Part shown: positions 25,373 through 33,398 of the stretch, one piece after another
Numbering within the stretch: the stretch's first letter is position 1
How the letters are laid out: each line of letters starts with the position of its first letter
Source of the DNA: Dysgonamonadaceae bacterium
GTDB lineage: Bacteria; Bacteroidota; Bacteroidia; Bacteroidales; Dysgonomonadaceae
DNA length: 36,766 bases
Direction of reading: 5' to 3'
NCBI GenBank assembly: GCA_031272205.1
Contig: JAISUH010000081.1
Coordinates: 1 to 36,766 of the forward strand
The notes under the pieces: generated by a model
Databases searched by the model: none
What the model was told of the DNA's origin: nothing
Seen by the model: only the letters and a program-made list of their open reading frames with translations
Translations under genes and position numbers: made by a program

Positions 25373-26494
25373 TTACTCCCATTTAAGAAAGGCTTGCAAG
25401 GGGTAGTGGTCGGAATACTTCAGGTTATCGACCTTGGCGCCGTAAGCCTTCATGTTTTTGCTGTGCATGATATAATCGATTCTGAAGAGAAAAAGCTCTT
25501 CGTTGAAAGTGATTCCGGGGCCGACGCCGGTTTCGGCGTAGGCGTCGCTGAGACCCTCTTTCAATTTGCCGTAGGCAAACGAAACGGGCGTGTCGTTGAA
25601 GTCGCCGCAGAGAATCGTTGCCTCGCTGTTGAGGCGGGCGACGTAGCGTTTGATTTTTTCGACTTGCGCGGCTCGTTTGCGGTAAGCCCTGCCGAGGCGG
25701 TTGCGGATGTTGGACGTAACATCGTCCCAGCGTACCGATTCGCTGTTCTGCAGAAAATCGCTGTAAAGCCGTCTGTCGGCGGCGCTTATCCGGTTCGACT
25801 CCAAATGCACGTTTACCACGGTAACATCCTTGCCTTTGATGTCGATGGTATATGTCGCAGCCCCGTTGAAAGACGATTCGAACAGGATTTCGTGCGTGTT
25901 CTTAATCGGGAATTTCGAGAAACAGGCCAATCCGAAGATATGGTATTTCCCCGACGATTCCAATCCTGTAACGGAACGATAGGGGTATTTGTTCAGTATG
26001 CGGTTCACTTCGCGTTGTGTAATCATCGATTTACCCGTTTTGCTCACCATATATTCTTGCAGGCAGACGATATCGGCATCGGTTTTAACGATATAGTCGA
26101 GTATCGGGTGTTCGTTCGCGCCTTTTTTGTACTCGTTGCCCAAGCCGCGGACATTGTAGGTGAGTACTTTAAGGCTTCCTTCGGGAGCTTCTTTGGGGAA
26201 GATATGCACGGGAAAAAAAACGGATATCGGTTTGTAGCAGATCAACAGGGCGGCAAGGGAAATCAAGGCCAATTTCCATTTGGAGAAGAAAATCCAGAAC
26301 GCAAAATAAAACACGTTGGCAAACAGCACGAAGCCGAAGGCCAGCCCGACGTAAGAGAAGAAATTTGTTTTCAGGGGCGAGACTTTCCACGCGAATAACG
26401 AGCAGATCATCAGCAGGATAACGATGATGTTTGTGCCAAAAATCACGCGCTTGACAACATCCCTGAAACGCAGTTTTTTATTTTTTGCTTGCAT
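25373..26494 (-). CDS. Membrane-anchored endonuclease/exonuclease/phosphatase-family protein
   Basis: A protein of 373 residues with three hydrophobic segments in the first 100 residues (about 20-38, 50-72 and 77-96) and a C-terminal EEP domain. EEP motifs visible: KVLTYNVRGLG (metal-site Asn), IVCLQEYM (metal-site Glu), VVNVHLESN, LCGDFNDTPVS, and the terminal SDHYPLQAFL with the catalytic Asp-His. The domain sits outside the membrane or in the cytoplasm; family members cut DNA, phosphoinositides or sphingolipids, so the substrate is open. The ATG complementary to 26492-26494 overlaps the upstream rhomboid gene by 17 bases; an in-frame ATG at 26518 would add eight residues. Confidence 0.85.
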   Translation of the reverse strand: MQAKNKKLRFRDVVKRVIFGTNIIVILLMICSLFAWKVSPLKTNFFSYVGLAFGFVLFANVFYFAFWIFFSKWKLALISLAALLICYKPISVFFPVHIFPKEAPEGSLKVLTYNVRGLGNEYKKGANEHPILDYIVKTDADIVCLQEYMVSKTGKSMITQREVNRILNKYPYRSVTGLESSGKYHIFGLACFSKFPIKNTHEILFESSFNGAATYTIDIKGKDVTVVNVHLESNRISAADRRLYSDFLQNSESVRWDDVTSNIRNRLGRAYRKRAAQVEKIKRYVARLNSEATILCGDFNDTPVSFAYGKLKEGLSDAYAETGVGPGITFNEELFLFRIDYIMHSKNMKAYGAKVDNLKYSDHYPLQAFLKWE

Positions 26495-27365
26495 CGAAAA
26501 GCCTCTTTTTTTCGGCATCGGTCAGGCTGCCGTAACCCGATTGTTTCAGCTTGTCTAAAATCGCATCAATATCGTTCATCTCGCGGCGCTTCCGGTCGTT
26601 ATACGCGCGGTCATTTTCTGTCCTCCGGTACGAAATGTTCATCTTCGTCGGCCGACGCCTCGGTTTCGACAAATCGGCAAAGAAATCGATCATCCGGCTG
26701 ATCCATGCCGTAATATCCCTGCCTTTTTTGTATTGGAGCGCGAAAACACAACCCGCTATCGCCCCCCCGATGTGGGCAATGTGCCCGCCCGGATTGGCCT
26801 CGTCGTCGAGCGAAAGAAAATCGATGAAAAATGCGACTAAGGCAATGTATATAATTTTCACCGATCCCAGCAGGAGCAGGTTCAGCCGCATATCGGGACG
26901 ATAAAACGAAACGCCCATCACAATGGCCATTACCGCCGCCGAAGCGCCGATCATCTGCCGCGATCCCATCAATACGTAATGCGGTATTGTGTTGAAAGCC
27001 AGCAGATAGAGTGCGGCGCCAGCCAATCCGCCCAGCACATACAGGCTGCCCAGCGTGCGCCCGTTGAAAAATTGCATGAACAGGCTACCGAAGCAATAAA
27101 GCCAGAGCATATTGAAGAGGATGTGCCAAAAATCTTGGTGGACAAACATATAGGAGATAAACGTCCATGCGTGGCGCAACAACTCCTGCGGATCGGAGGG
27201 GAGGGCAAAGAATCCCGCGACATCGATTCCCCGCACGATGAAAAGCGTGAAAAACACGCCGATGACCTTGATGCAGAGGAACACCGCTATATTGATGAAA
27301 ATCAGTTTCATCATCACGCTTCCGGTTGTATAACCGTATTTCAAACGGTCAAAAATATCCGCCAT
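26478..27365 (-). CDS. Rhomboid-family intramembrane serine protease (second of a tandem pair)
   Basis: A polytopic membrane protein of 295 residues. It keeps the rhomboid catalytic set: HILFN (H81, N85) in the second helix, GASA (S142 as nucleophile) and the basic-side histidine in GGHIAHIGG (H198). Five to six hydrophobic segments fill residues 20-215. The C-terminal 75 residues are charged and soluble (KPRRRPTKMNISYRR onwards) and would face the cytoplasm. Rhomboids cut transmembrane substrates within the membrane. It overlaps the preceding rhomboid gene by 17 bases and the next gene by a similar amount, so translation is likely coupled. Substrates are unknown. Confidence 0.93.
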   Translation of the reverse strand: MADIFDRLKYGYTTGSVMMKLIFINIAVFLCIKVIGVFFTLFIVRGIDVAGFFALPSDPQELLRHAWTFISYMFVHQDFWHILFNMLWLYCFGSLFMQFFNGRTLGSLYVLGGLAGAALYLLAFNTIPHYVLMGSRQMIGASAAVMAIVMGVSFYRPDMRLNLLLLGSVKIIYIALVAFFIDFLSLDDEANPGGHIAHIGGAIAGCVFALQYKKGRDITAWISRMIDFFADLSKPRRRPTKMNISYRRTENDRAYNDRKRREMNDIDAILDKLKQSGYGSLTDAEKKRLFDASKK

Positions 27366-28113
27366 AATTCGCCCTACTTTTCTTTTTCCAGTATAAAATC
27401 AAAAAGAATCCGAACAGCATCCCTCCGAGGTGCGCGAAATGCGCCACATTGTCGCCGGGGAGGTTTCGTATTCCGAAAAACAGCTCAAACACACCGTATC
27501 CGACAACAAACCATTTGGCTTTGATGGGGAATGGGAAAGGGATGATGAACAATTCGGCATTGGGAAACAGCATCCCGAAGGCGAGCAAAATGCCGAACAC
27601 TGCCCCCGAAGCCCCAACGGTAGGCGAATTGAGCAAGCTGTTCAAGACGGCCAGCGTTGGGTTGTTGTAGTTCATTCCCCGCTGTAAGGCATCAAACCCC
27701 TTGGTATAGACTTCGCCGATAAGAGAAGCATCCATGCCGCTTTTCAGGAATTGCAGCCTGACAAACACAATCAGCATCTGCACCAAAGCCGCGCCGATAC
27801 CGGTTATGAAATAGTAAGAGATGTATCTTTTTGGCCCCCACAGATGCTCCAATGTACGGCCAAACATAAACACGGCGAACATGTTGGAAAACACGTGAAG
27901 GAAAGACCCCGGATCGTGCAGAAACATATACGTTATAACCTGATAAATTCGAAATCCGGGCGAGGCCACATAGTGCAGCCCCAGGTATTTTATCAAATCG
28001 ATTCCGCTTTTGAGCAAAACCACTTGGGCTAACCACACAATCACATTAATGATGATGATGTTTTTTGTTACCGTGGGAATCATGCCCGAAAAAACATTCC
28101 TTGATTCATTCAT
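27349..28113 (-). CDS. Rhomboid-family intramembrane serine protease (first of a tandem pair)
   Basis: A membrane protease of 254 residues with the full rhomboid signature: HVFSN (H73, N77), GASGAVFG with nucleophile S169, and HFAHLGG with catalytic H228. Its insertion between the second and later helices (about 118-160) is longer than in the downstream paralogue, and sequence similarity between the two is limited to the core motifs, so they are old paralogues rather than a recent duplication. I chose the ATG complementary to 28111-28113; the frame extends 23 codons further up through the promoter-like TATTTTTG. It is the first gene of the operon that ends with rnz. Confidence 0.92.
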   Translation of the reverse strand: MNESRNVFSGMIPTVTKNIIIINVIVWLAQVVLLKSGIDLIKYLGLHYVASPGFRIYQVITYMFLHDPGSFLHVFSNMFAVFMFGRTLEHLWGPKRYISYYFITGIGAALVQMLIVFVRLQFLKSGMDASLIGEVYTKGFDALQRGMNYNNPTLAVLNSLLNSPTVGASGAVFGILLAFGMLFPNAELFIIPFPFPIKAKWFVVGYGVFELFFGIRNLPGDNVAHFAHLGGMLFGFFLILYWKKKSRANYGGYF

Positions 28114-28139
28114 TGTAAAACTCGTAAATTTTTGAGCCA

Positions 28140-28147
28140 CAAAAATA
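28140..28147 (-). promoter_or_regulatory. Candidate -7 box of the rhomboid-queDE-rnz operon
   Basis: The minus strand reads TATTTTTG, matching TAnnTTTG, 26 bases before the chosen start codon. No TTG lies at the right distance for a -33 box. Confidence 0.4.
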
Positions 28148-28228
28148 CGGATTATTTCCTTTGTTTCGGGGATTTTTGGCATAGAATCGACTTTTTTTCA
28201 CAAAATCAAAAAATTTTTGAAGTTTTTC

Positions 28229-28259
28229 TTGATTATTACCGATTAATATTATATATTTG
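28229..28259 (+). promoter_or_regulatory. Promoter of the HU-family gene
   Basis: TTG (28229-28231) and TATATTTG (28252-28259) are separated by 20 bases, matching both boxes and the spacing of the Bacteroidota housekeeping promoter. The start codon lies about 55 bases after the predicted transcript start. Confidence 0.7.
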
Positions 28260-28320
28260 GCGGGAAAATAACTTTATGCATTGACTTAAAGCATGTTTAA
28301 TCTTTTTATTAACGTTTTCT

Positions 28321-28587
28321 ATGAATAAATCAGAACTTATTGGAGCCATCGCCCAAAAATCGGGCTTGAGCAAAGTAGATGCAAAAAAAGCATTGGATGC
28401 AACACTCGAAGCTATTACCGGAGAAGTAAAAGCAGGAGGCAAAGTTGTATTGGTAGGTTTCGGAACCTTTTCTGTTTCGAAGAGAAGCGCCAGAAAAGGC
28501 ATCAATCCCCGTACAAAGAAAGTGATTAACATCCCGGCAAAGAAAGCCGCAAAATTCAAAGCCGGTTCGACACTGTCGAGCCTCTAA
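28321..28587 (+). CDS. HU-family DNA-binding protein
   Basis: An 88-residue histone-like protein that bends and compacts DNA as a dimer. It begins MNKSELIGAIAQKSGLSK (the alpha-helical dimerisation half), carries GKVVLVGFGTFSVSKRSARK, the HU signature strand, and the DNA-binding arm GINPRTKKVINIPAKK with the conserved Arg-Asn-Pro-type tip (here GINPRT), ending KFKAGSTLSSL. Length is normal. It has its own strong promoter and its own terminator, so it is a single-gene transcript. I do not assign HU-alpha or HU-beta. Confidence 0.96.
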   Translation: MNKSELIGAIAQKSGLSKVDAKKALDATLEAITGEVKAGGKVVLVGFGTFSVSKRSARKGINPRTKKVINIPAKKAAKFKAGSTLSSL

Positions 28588-28607
28588 TCTCAGGATTAAT
28601 CTAAGGG

Positions 28608-28643
28608 AAAAGAACAAGCCGATGTACGGTTTGTTCTTTTTTT
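28608..28643 (+). terminator. Intrinsic terminator of the HU-family gene
   Basis: AAAAGAACAAGCC (28608-28620) pairs over 13 bp, including one G-U, with GGTTTGTTCTTTT (28628-28640) around a 7-base loop and is followed by further T residues. It starts 21 bases after the stop codon. Confidence 0.88.
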
Positions 28644-28701
28644 GTTGTCTTATCCCACGCAATTTGACGCCGATTTATTTTCTAAAACGAAAATAATCCC
28701 T

Positions 28702-28709
28702 TACTTTTG
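28702..28709 (+). promoter_or_regulatory. Candidate -7 box for tRNA-Lys
   Basis: TACTTTTG matches TAnnTTTG, 23 bases upstream of the mature tRNA start. No clear -33 TTG lies at the expected distance. Confidence 0.45.
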
Positions 28710-28731
28710 TGTCCTCAAAACAAAACGGAAT

Positions 28732-28807
28732 GACTCCGTAGCTCAGTTGGTAGAGCAAATGACTCTTAATCATTGGGTCGAGGGTTCGAGCCCCTCCGGG
28801 GTCACCA
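28732..28807 (+). tRNA. tRNA-Lys (anticodon CTT)
   Basis: A complete 76-base cloverleaf. The acceptor stem GACTCCG pairs with CGGGGTC (one G-U), the D arm contains AGCTCAGTTGGTAGAGC, the anticodon stem AATGA/TCATT holds the loop CTCTTAA with anticodon CTT, the T arm is GAGGGTTCGAGCCCCTC, the discriminator base is A, and CCA is encoded. It reads lysine AAG codons. It stands alone between its promoter and its terminator. Confidence 0.96.
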
Positions 28808-28810
28808 CCG

Positions 28811-28851
28811 AAAACGCTAATGATCTGATAAAAAGATTGTTGGCGTTTTTT
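28811..28851 (+). terminator. Intrinsic terminator of tRNA-Lys
   Basis: AAAACGCTAATGATCT (28811-28826) pairs with AGATTGTTGGCGTTTT (28834-28849) over 16 positions, three of them G-U, around the loop GATAAAA, and T residues follow. It begins four bases after the encoded CCA. Confidence 0.88.
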
Positions 28852-28961
28852 ATAGTGTTGTGTGAGCGTATTTTAAAAGATCGCTCTCTCCCCCAAAAAA
28901 AATGATCGCTCACCCCTCAATCCCGAAAAAAGGCGCAAATCGAAAAAAAATCCGAAAAAAG

Positions 28962-28992
28962 TTGTTTTTTTTCGAATAAATGTTTTCCTTTG
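28962..28992 (+). promoter_or_regulatory. Promoter of the trp operon
   Basis: TTG (28962-28964) and TTCCTTTG (28985-28992, one mismatch to TAnnTTTG) are 20 bases apart. The predicted transcript start is near 28999, about 13 bases before the leader-peptide ATG, so the whole attenuator would be transcribed. Confidence 0.5.
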
Positions 28993-29011
28993 TAAACAAA
29001 TTTCAGAAAAA

Positions 29012-29077
29012 ATGAATCGCATACTTTTAAACGAATATTGGTGGCGCCCTTGCAATTTTCAACAAGTCGTAAGGTAA
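29012..29077 (+). CDS. trpL: trp operon leader peptide with tandem Trp codons
   Basis: A 21-codon ORF too short for ordinary gene finding. It begins ATG AAT CGC (Met-Asn-Arg) and has adjacent tryptophan codons TGG TGG at codons 10 and 11 (29039-29044), preceded by Tyr and followed by Arg-Pro-Cys; it stops with TAA at 29075-29077. Trp is rare, so two in a row in a tiny ORF just upstream of a terminator hairpin and trpB is the classical layout of a ribosome-mediated attenuator: when charged tRNA-Trp is scarce the ribosome stalls on these codons and the terminator is not formed. No Shine-Dalgarno sequence is visible, as elsewhere in this window. The ORF and codons are directly seen; translation is inferred. 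Confidence 0.8.
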   Translation: MNRILLNEYWWRPCNFQQVVR

Positions 29078-29108
29078 GCATCTGTGTTTAAAAAAAATGA
29101 CAAAATAT

Positions 29109-29142
29109 AAAGAAGCCTGTTGCACCTGCGACGGGCTTCTTT
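29109..29142 (+). terminator. trp operon attenuator (terminator hairpin upstream of trpB)
   Basis: AAAGAAGCCTGTTGC (29109-29123) pairs over 15 bp, with two G-U pairs, with GCGACGGGCTTCTTT (29128-29142) around the loop ACCT. It starts 31 bases after the leader stop and ends 32 bases before trpB. The T run is short (three T plus interrupted T). A competing helix is possible: 29060-29067 (CAACAAGT) with 29115-29122 (GCCTGTTG), seven of eight positions pairing including one G-U. Within the leader CCTTGC (29048-29053) can pair with GTAAGG (29069-29074). Confidence 0.8.
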
Positions 29143-29174
29143 CGTATGAAGAACAATTTTAAAGGAAACGATAT

Positions 29175-30359
29175 ATGCAAAAATTTTCAGTAGATGACCG
29201 GGGTTATTACGGCGATTTCGGCGGGGCATACATCCCCGAAATTCTTTACGGATGCGTTACCGAACTTCAACGGAAATACCTTGAAATTATGGAAAGCAAG
29301 AGCTTTCAAAAAGAGTTTCATGCGTTGCTGCGCGACTACGTGGGGCGACCCTCGCCGCTCTATCATTCCGGGCAGCTTTCGGAACGCTACGGTTGCAAAA
29401 TCTATCTCAAACGCGAAGATTTGAACCACACGGGTGCACACAAAATCAACAATACCATCGGGCAGATACTCATTGCGCAACGTATGGGCAAAACGCGCAT
29501 CATTGCCGAAACGGGCGCGGGGCAGCACGGCGTGGCCACAGCCACCGTCTGCGCACTGATGCAGATGCCTTGCACGGTATATATGGGCAAAACCGATGTG
29601 GAACGACAGGCTCCCAACGTGAAGAAGATGGAAATGCTCGGCGCGACGGTCGTTCCCGTTACATCGGGCAATATGACTCTGAAAGACGCTACCAACGAGG
29701 CCATCCGCGACTGGTGCAGCCATCCCGAAGACACCTATTACATCATAGGTTCTACCATCGGGCCGCACCCCTATCCCGATATGGTTGCTCGCCTGCAGTC
29801 GGTTATAGGGAAAGAAATCAAAGCGCAGCTTATGGAAAAGGAGGGGCGCGACTATCCCGATTATCTCATTGCCTGCGTCGGCGGCGGGAGCAATGCCGGC
29901 GGGACGATTTACGATTTCATCGATAACAAAAAGGTGAAAATTGTGTTGGCGGAAGCCGGCGGAAAGGGGATCAACAGCGGCTATTCGGCCGCGACCATCC
30001 AATTGGGGACGGTTGGCGTGCTGCACGGTTGCAAGACCTTGCTGATGCAGACCGAAGACGGGCAGATCACCGAGCCTTACTCCATCTCGGCAGGGTTGGA
30101 TTATCCCGGCATCGGCCCCGTGCATGCCTTTCTCGCATCGGTGAAAAGGGCGCAGGTGCTGGCGATAAACGACGATGAAGCCATTGACGCGGCTTTCGAA
30201 TTGACACGCAAAGACGGCATCATTCCCGCGCTTGAATCGGCTCATGCCCTGGCTGCGCTTGGAAAAATCGATTTCAAACCGTCGGATGTCGTCGTCCTTA
30301 CGCTTTCGGGCAGGGGCGACAAAGACATGGAGACCTATATCAATGTGAGAATGGGCTAA
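29175..30359 (+). CDS. trpB: Tryptophan synthase beta chain
   Basis: A 394-residue PLP enzyme that joins indole and serine to make tryptophan, working in a complex with TrpA. The PLP lysine is K90 in HTGAHKINN; the phosphate-binding loop is CVGGGSNAGG; GAGQHGVATA is the conserved catalytic segment and LSGRGDKDM the C-terminal cofactor motif. It starts with FSVDDRGYYGDFGGAYIPE as in TrpB1-type enzymes. Its position as first gene of the operon, separated from trpA, is the usual Bacteroidota order. It lies directly behind the leader and attenuator, 32 bases after the hairpin; trpE follows after 46 bases. Confidence 0.98.
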   Translation: MQKFSVDDRGYYGDFGGAYIPEILYGCVTELQRKYLEIMESKSFQKEFHALLRDYVGRPSPLYHSGQLSERYGCKIYLKREDLNHTGAHKINNTIGQILIAQRMGKTRIIAETGAGQHGVATATVCALMQMPCTVYMGKTDVERQAPNVKKMEMLGATVVPVTSGNMTLKDATNEAIRDWCSHPEDTYYIIGSTIGPHPYPDMVARLQSVIGKEIKAQLMEKEGRDYPDYLIACVGGGSNAGGTIYDFIDNKKVKIVLAEAGGKGINSGYSAATIQLGTVGVLHGCKTLLMQTEDGQITEPYSISAGLDYPGIGPVHAFLASVKRAQVLAINDDEAIDAAFELTRKDGIIPALESAHALAALGKIDFKPSDVVVLTLSGRGDKDMETYINVRMG

Positions 30360-30405
30360 GGCGACGTTTTCAATAACCCTCAAAAAAACAAATTATTTTG
30401 ACATT

Positions 30406-31812
30406 ATGGAATACAAATTTAAAACCTATTGCAAAAAAATGCTCGGTGATTTGCACACACCGGTCAGCATTTATCTGAAAGTGCGCGACACGTTCATCCA
30501 GTCGGCGTTGCTGGAAAGCTCCGATTTTCACGCCAATGACAACAGTACGTCGTATATAGCGTTGAACCCCATTGCCAGCGTGAACATCAACCGCGGCGTT
30601 TGCATCAAACAGTTTCCCGACGGGACAGTAGAACAGCAAGCGCTGTCCGACGGCTACGATATCAGCGATGCGTTGAGCAGTTTTATTGCCCGCTTCCAAG
30701 TGAAAGGCGAAATGGCGGAGCAATGCGGGTTGTTTGGGTTCACCACTTTCAACTGCGTGCATTATACCGAAAACATTCCGATTAGAGAAAGCAAAGAATC
30801 GCGCAACGATGCGCCCGACATGCTCTATATTCTCTACAAATACCTTTTGGTTTTCAATCATTTCAAAAACGAAATCACGCTGATTGAATTGTTGATGGAC
30901 GGCGAAGAAAATTCGCTCGACAAAATCGAGACCTTGATGAACGTGAGGAATTTTGCATCTTACGATTTCTTCGCCAAAGGCGATGAATACAGCAGTATTT
31001 CCGACGATGAATTTAAGGCCGATGTGCGCAAAGGCGTGGAGCATTGCATGCGCGGCGACGTGTTTCAGATCGTGCTTTCGCGCCGGTTTATCCAGCGTTA
31101 TTCGGGCGATGATTTCAAGGTTTACCGCGCATTGAGGAGCATCAATCCCTCGCCCTATCTGTTTTATTTCGATTTTGGCGGATACCGCATCTTTGGTTCT
31201 TCGCCCGAAACGCACTGCAAGATTTCGGGTTCGCGCATCAGTATTGACCCCATTGCCGGAACTACCAAACGAACAGGTAATTACAAAGAAGACATGGCCG
31301 CGGTGGAATTTCTCGTGAACGACCCGAAAGAAAACGCCGAACACGTGATGCTGGTGGATCTGGCACGCAACGATTTGAGCCGCCACGCACACGGAGTGGA
31401 AGTTGATTTTTACAAAGAACCCCAGTTTTATTCGCACGTCATCCATTTGGTTTCGCGTGTGAGCGGCACATTAAACGAAGGAGAAGACCCTATCCGCGCA
31501 TTTTTCGATACTTTTCCCGCAGGGACATTATCGGGTGCGCCGAAAGTCCGCGCCATGCAGTTGATCTCCGAAATAGAACCGCATAACCGCGGCGCTTACG
31601 GCGGTTGCATCGGCTTTGTCGGTTTGAACGGCGATTTGAATCAGGCGATTACCATTCGTACTTTTGTGAGCCGCAACAACGAATTGTGGTATCAGGCGGG
31701 AGCCGGAATCGTGGCGCACAGCAAAGACGATTACGAACTGCGTGAGGTGAACAGCAAACTCGGCGCCTTGAAAAAAGCCATCGATATGGCGACCGCTATC
31801 CATAACGCATAA
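30406..31812 (+). CDS. trpE: Anthranilate synthase component I
   Basis: A 468-residue chorismate-using enzyme; with TrpG it makes anthranilate, the first step of the pathway. The N-terminal LLESS motif (35-39) matches the tryptophan-binding feedback site known from TrpE, so allosteric inhibition is probably retained. Catalytic-domain motifs are GDVFQIVLSRRF, FGSSPETHCKI, PIAGTTKRTG, EHVMLVDLARNDLSR, GTLSGAPKVRAMQLI and AGAGIVAHSKDDYE. The presence of a TrpG partner 13 bases downstream argues against a PabB or menaquinone isochorismate synthase. Length is slightly below that of proteobacterial TrpE (about 520). Confidence 0.96.
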   Translation: MEYKFKTYCKKMLGDLHTPVSIYLKVRDTFIQSALLESSDFHANDNSTSYIALNPIASVNINRGVCIKQFPDGTVEQQALSDGYDISDALSSFIARFQVKGEMAEQCGLFGFTTFNCVHYTENIPIRESKESRNDAPDMLYILYKYLLVFNHFKNEITLIELLMDGEENSLDKIETLMNVRNFASYDFFAKGDEYSSISDDEFKADVRKGVEHCMRGDVFQIVLSRRFIQRYSGDDFKVYRALRSINPSPYLFYFDFGGYRIFGSSPETHCKISGSRISIDPIAGTTKRTGNYKEDMAAVEFLVNDPKENAEHVMLVDLARNDLSRHAHGVEVDFYKEPQFYSHVIHLVSRVSGTLNEGEDPIRAFFDTFPAGTLSGAPKVRAMQLISEIEPHNRGAYGGCIGFVGLNGDLNQAITIRTFVSRNNELWYQAGAGIVAHSKDDYELREVNSKLGALKKAIDMATAIHNA

Positions 31813-31825
31813 ACAGCGCCGCACG

Positions 31826-32398
31826 ATGAAAAAAATACTTATTTTCGACAATTACGATTCGTTCACCTATAATTTGGTGCATGCCGTGAAATCGCTCGGC
31901 TACACCGATGTGGACGTAATCCGCAACGACAAACTTGATTTGGCCTCGGCGGAGAAATACGATAAAATCATTCTTTCGCCCGGGCCGGGAATCCCCGAAG
32001 AAGCGGGCGATTTGTTGCCCTTGATTCAGCGTTACGCCCCCACAAAAAGCATCATGGGCGTTTGCCTTGGGCATCAAGCTATCGGGCTGTGTTTCGGTGC
32101 AGAATTGGAGAATATACCCTTCGTTTACCACGGAGTGCAAACGCCTGTGAAAATCACAGCGAAAGATTATCTTTTCGAGGGGCTGCCCGATACTTTGGAG
32201 GTGGGGCGCTACCATTCGTGGATTGTTTCGTCGGAGAATTTTCCTTCGGAACAGCTTGAAATCACGGCTGTGGATAACGACAATCGCATCATGGCGATGA
32301 AGCACCGAAAATACGATGTGCACGGCGTACAGTTTCATCCCGAATCGGTATTGACGCCAAAAGGATTAAAGATTATTGAAAACTTTTTAAACGATTGA
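31826..32398 (+). CDS. trpG: Anthranilate synthase component II (glutamine amidotransferase)
   Basis: A 190-residue class I glutamine amidotransferase that supplies ammonia to TrpE. The catalytic triad is visible: C80 in GVCLGHQAIG, H171 and E173 in GVQFHPESV. The oxyanion segment is SPGPGIPEEAG. It is a stand-alone amidotransferase, not fused to TrpD. It lies 13 bases after trpE and four bases before trpD. In some bacteria such a subunit also serves aminodeoxychorismate synthase; no pabB is in the window, so a shared role cannot be judged. Confidence 0.96.
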   Translation: MKKILIFDNYDSFTYNLVHAVKSLGYTDVDVIRNDKLDLASAEKYDKIILSPGPGIPEEAGDLLPLIQRYAPTKSIMGVCLGHQAIGLCFGAELENIPFVYHGVQTPVKITAKDYLFEGLPDTLEVGRYHSWIVSSENFPSEQLEITAVDNDNRIMAMKHRKYDVHGVQFHPESVLTPKGLKIIENFLND

Positions 32399-32402
32399 AA
32401 AA

Positions 32403-33398
32403 ATGAAGAACGTACTTTATAAATTATACGATTATCAGTACCTTAGCCGCGAAGAGGCCAAAGAACTGCTTTTTTCCATTATCCGCGGAGACTTGCCCGA
32501 CACACAAGTGGCATCCATCATTACATCGTTTTTGATGCGGAGCATTTCGGTGGACGAAATATTGGGTTTTCGCGAAGCCTTGATGGAAATGCGCGTCCCC
32601 GTCGATTTGTCGGAGTACAAACCCTTGGACATTGTCGGCACGGGCGGCGACGGGAAAAACACCTTCAACATCTCCACGGCATCGTGCTTTGTAGTTGCCG
32701 GAGCGGGTTACAAAGTTGTCAAGCACGGAAATTACGGGGCAACGTCGGTCAGCGGCGCAAGCAACGTCGTCGAAAGCCTCGGCGTGAAGTTTACTACCGA
32801 TATCGATACGCTTCGCCGAAGCATCGAGAAAAGCAATATCGCCTATCTGCATGCGCCTTTTTTCAGCCCTGCGCTGAAAGCTGTGGCTCCTGTCCGCAAA
32901 AGTCTTGGCGTCCGCACTTTTTTCAATGTACTGGGGCCTTTAGTCAATCCGGTTGAGCCTGAATACCAGATGCTCGGCGTGTATAATTTGGCCATGCTGC
33001 GGCTGTACAGCTATATCTATCAGTCGGGCGACAAAACGTTCAGCATCGTTCACAGCATGGACGGCTACGACGAGATTTCGCTCACGAGCCTTTTCAAGGT
33101 GGTTTCGAAGAAGGGAGAGCAGCTTTTCCGGCCCGAAGATATCGGCATGAAAACCTACGCGCAAGGCGAGCTTTTCGGTGGGGAAACCGTTGCCGATGCA
33201 GCCGCCATATTCCACAACGTGCTGAATGGAACGGCCACCGAAGCGCAAACCAATGCGGTGTTGGCCAATTCGGCCTTCGGCATACAAACCATAGAGCCGG
33301 ATAAACCGATTGAGGAGTGTTTGGAGATTGCCCGCGAATCGCTGTTCGGGAAAAAAGCCAAGGGCGCTTTGGATAAATTTATAGAATTGAATCAATGA
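32403..33398 (+). CDS. trpD: Anthranilate phosphoribosyltransferase
   Basis: A 331-residue enzyme that transfers phosphoribose from PRPP to anthranilate. The PRPP-binding loop is GTGGDG (79-84), followed by NISTASCFVVAGAG and KHGNYGATSVSGASNV (KHGN at 107-110), all typical of TrpD. An N-terminal helical domain covers about the first 70 residues. Length is normal for a non-fused TrpD. Its stop overlaps the trpC start as ATGA, indicating coupled translation. Confidence 0.97.
   Translation: MKNVLYKLYDYQYLSREEAKELLFSIIRGDLPDTQVASIITSFLMRSISVDEILGFREALMEMRVPVDLSEYKPLDIVGTGGDGKNTFNISTASCFVVAGAGYKVVKHGNYGATSVSGASNVVESLGVKFTTDIDTLRRSIEKSNIAYLHAPFFSPALKAVAPVRKSLGVRTFFNVLGPLVNPVEPEYQMLGVYNLAMLRLYSYIYQSGDKTFSIVHSMDGYDEISLTSLFKVVSKKGEQLFRPEDIGMKTYAQGELFGGETVADAAAIFHNVLNGTATEAQTNAVLANSAFGIQTIEPDKPIEECLEIARESLFGKKAKGALDKFIELNQ

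Noticed and set aside
28880-28912. Direct repeat of gatcgctc downstream of tRNA-Lys
   Set aside because: Only two copies of eight bases; it may be chance and does not overlap the trp promoter.
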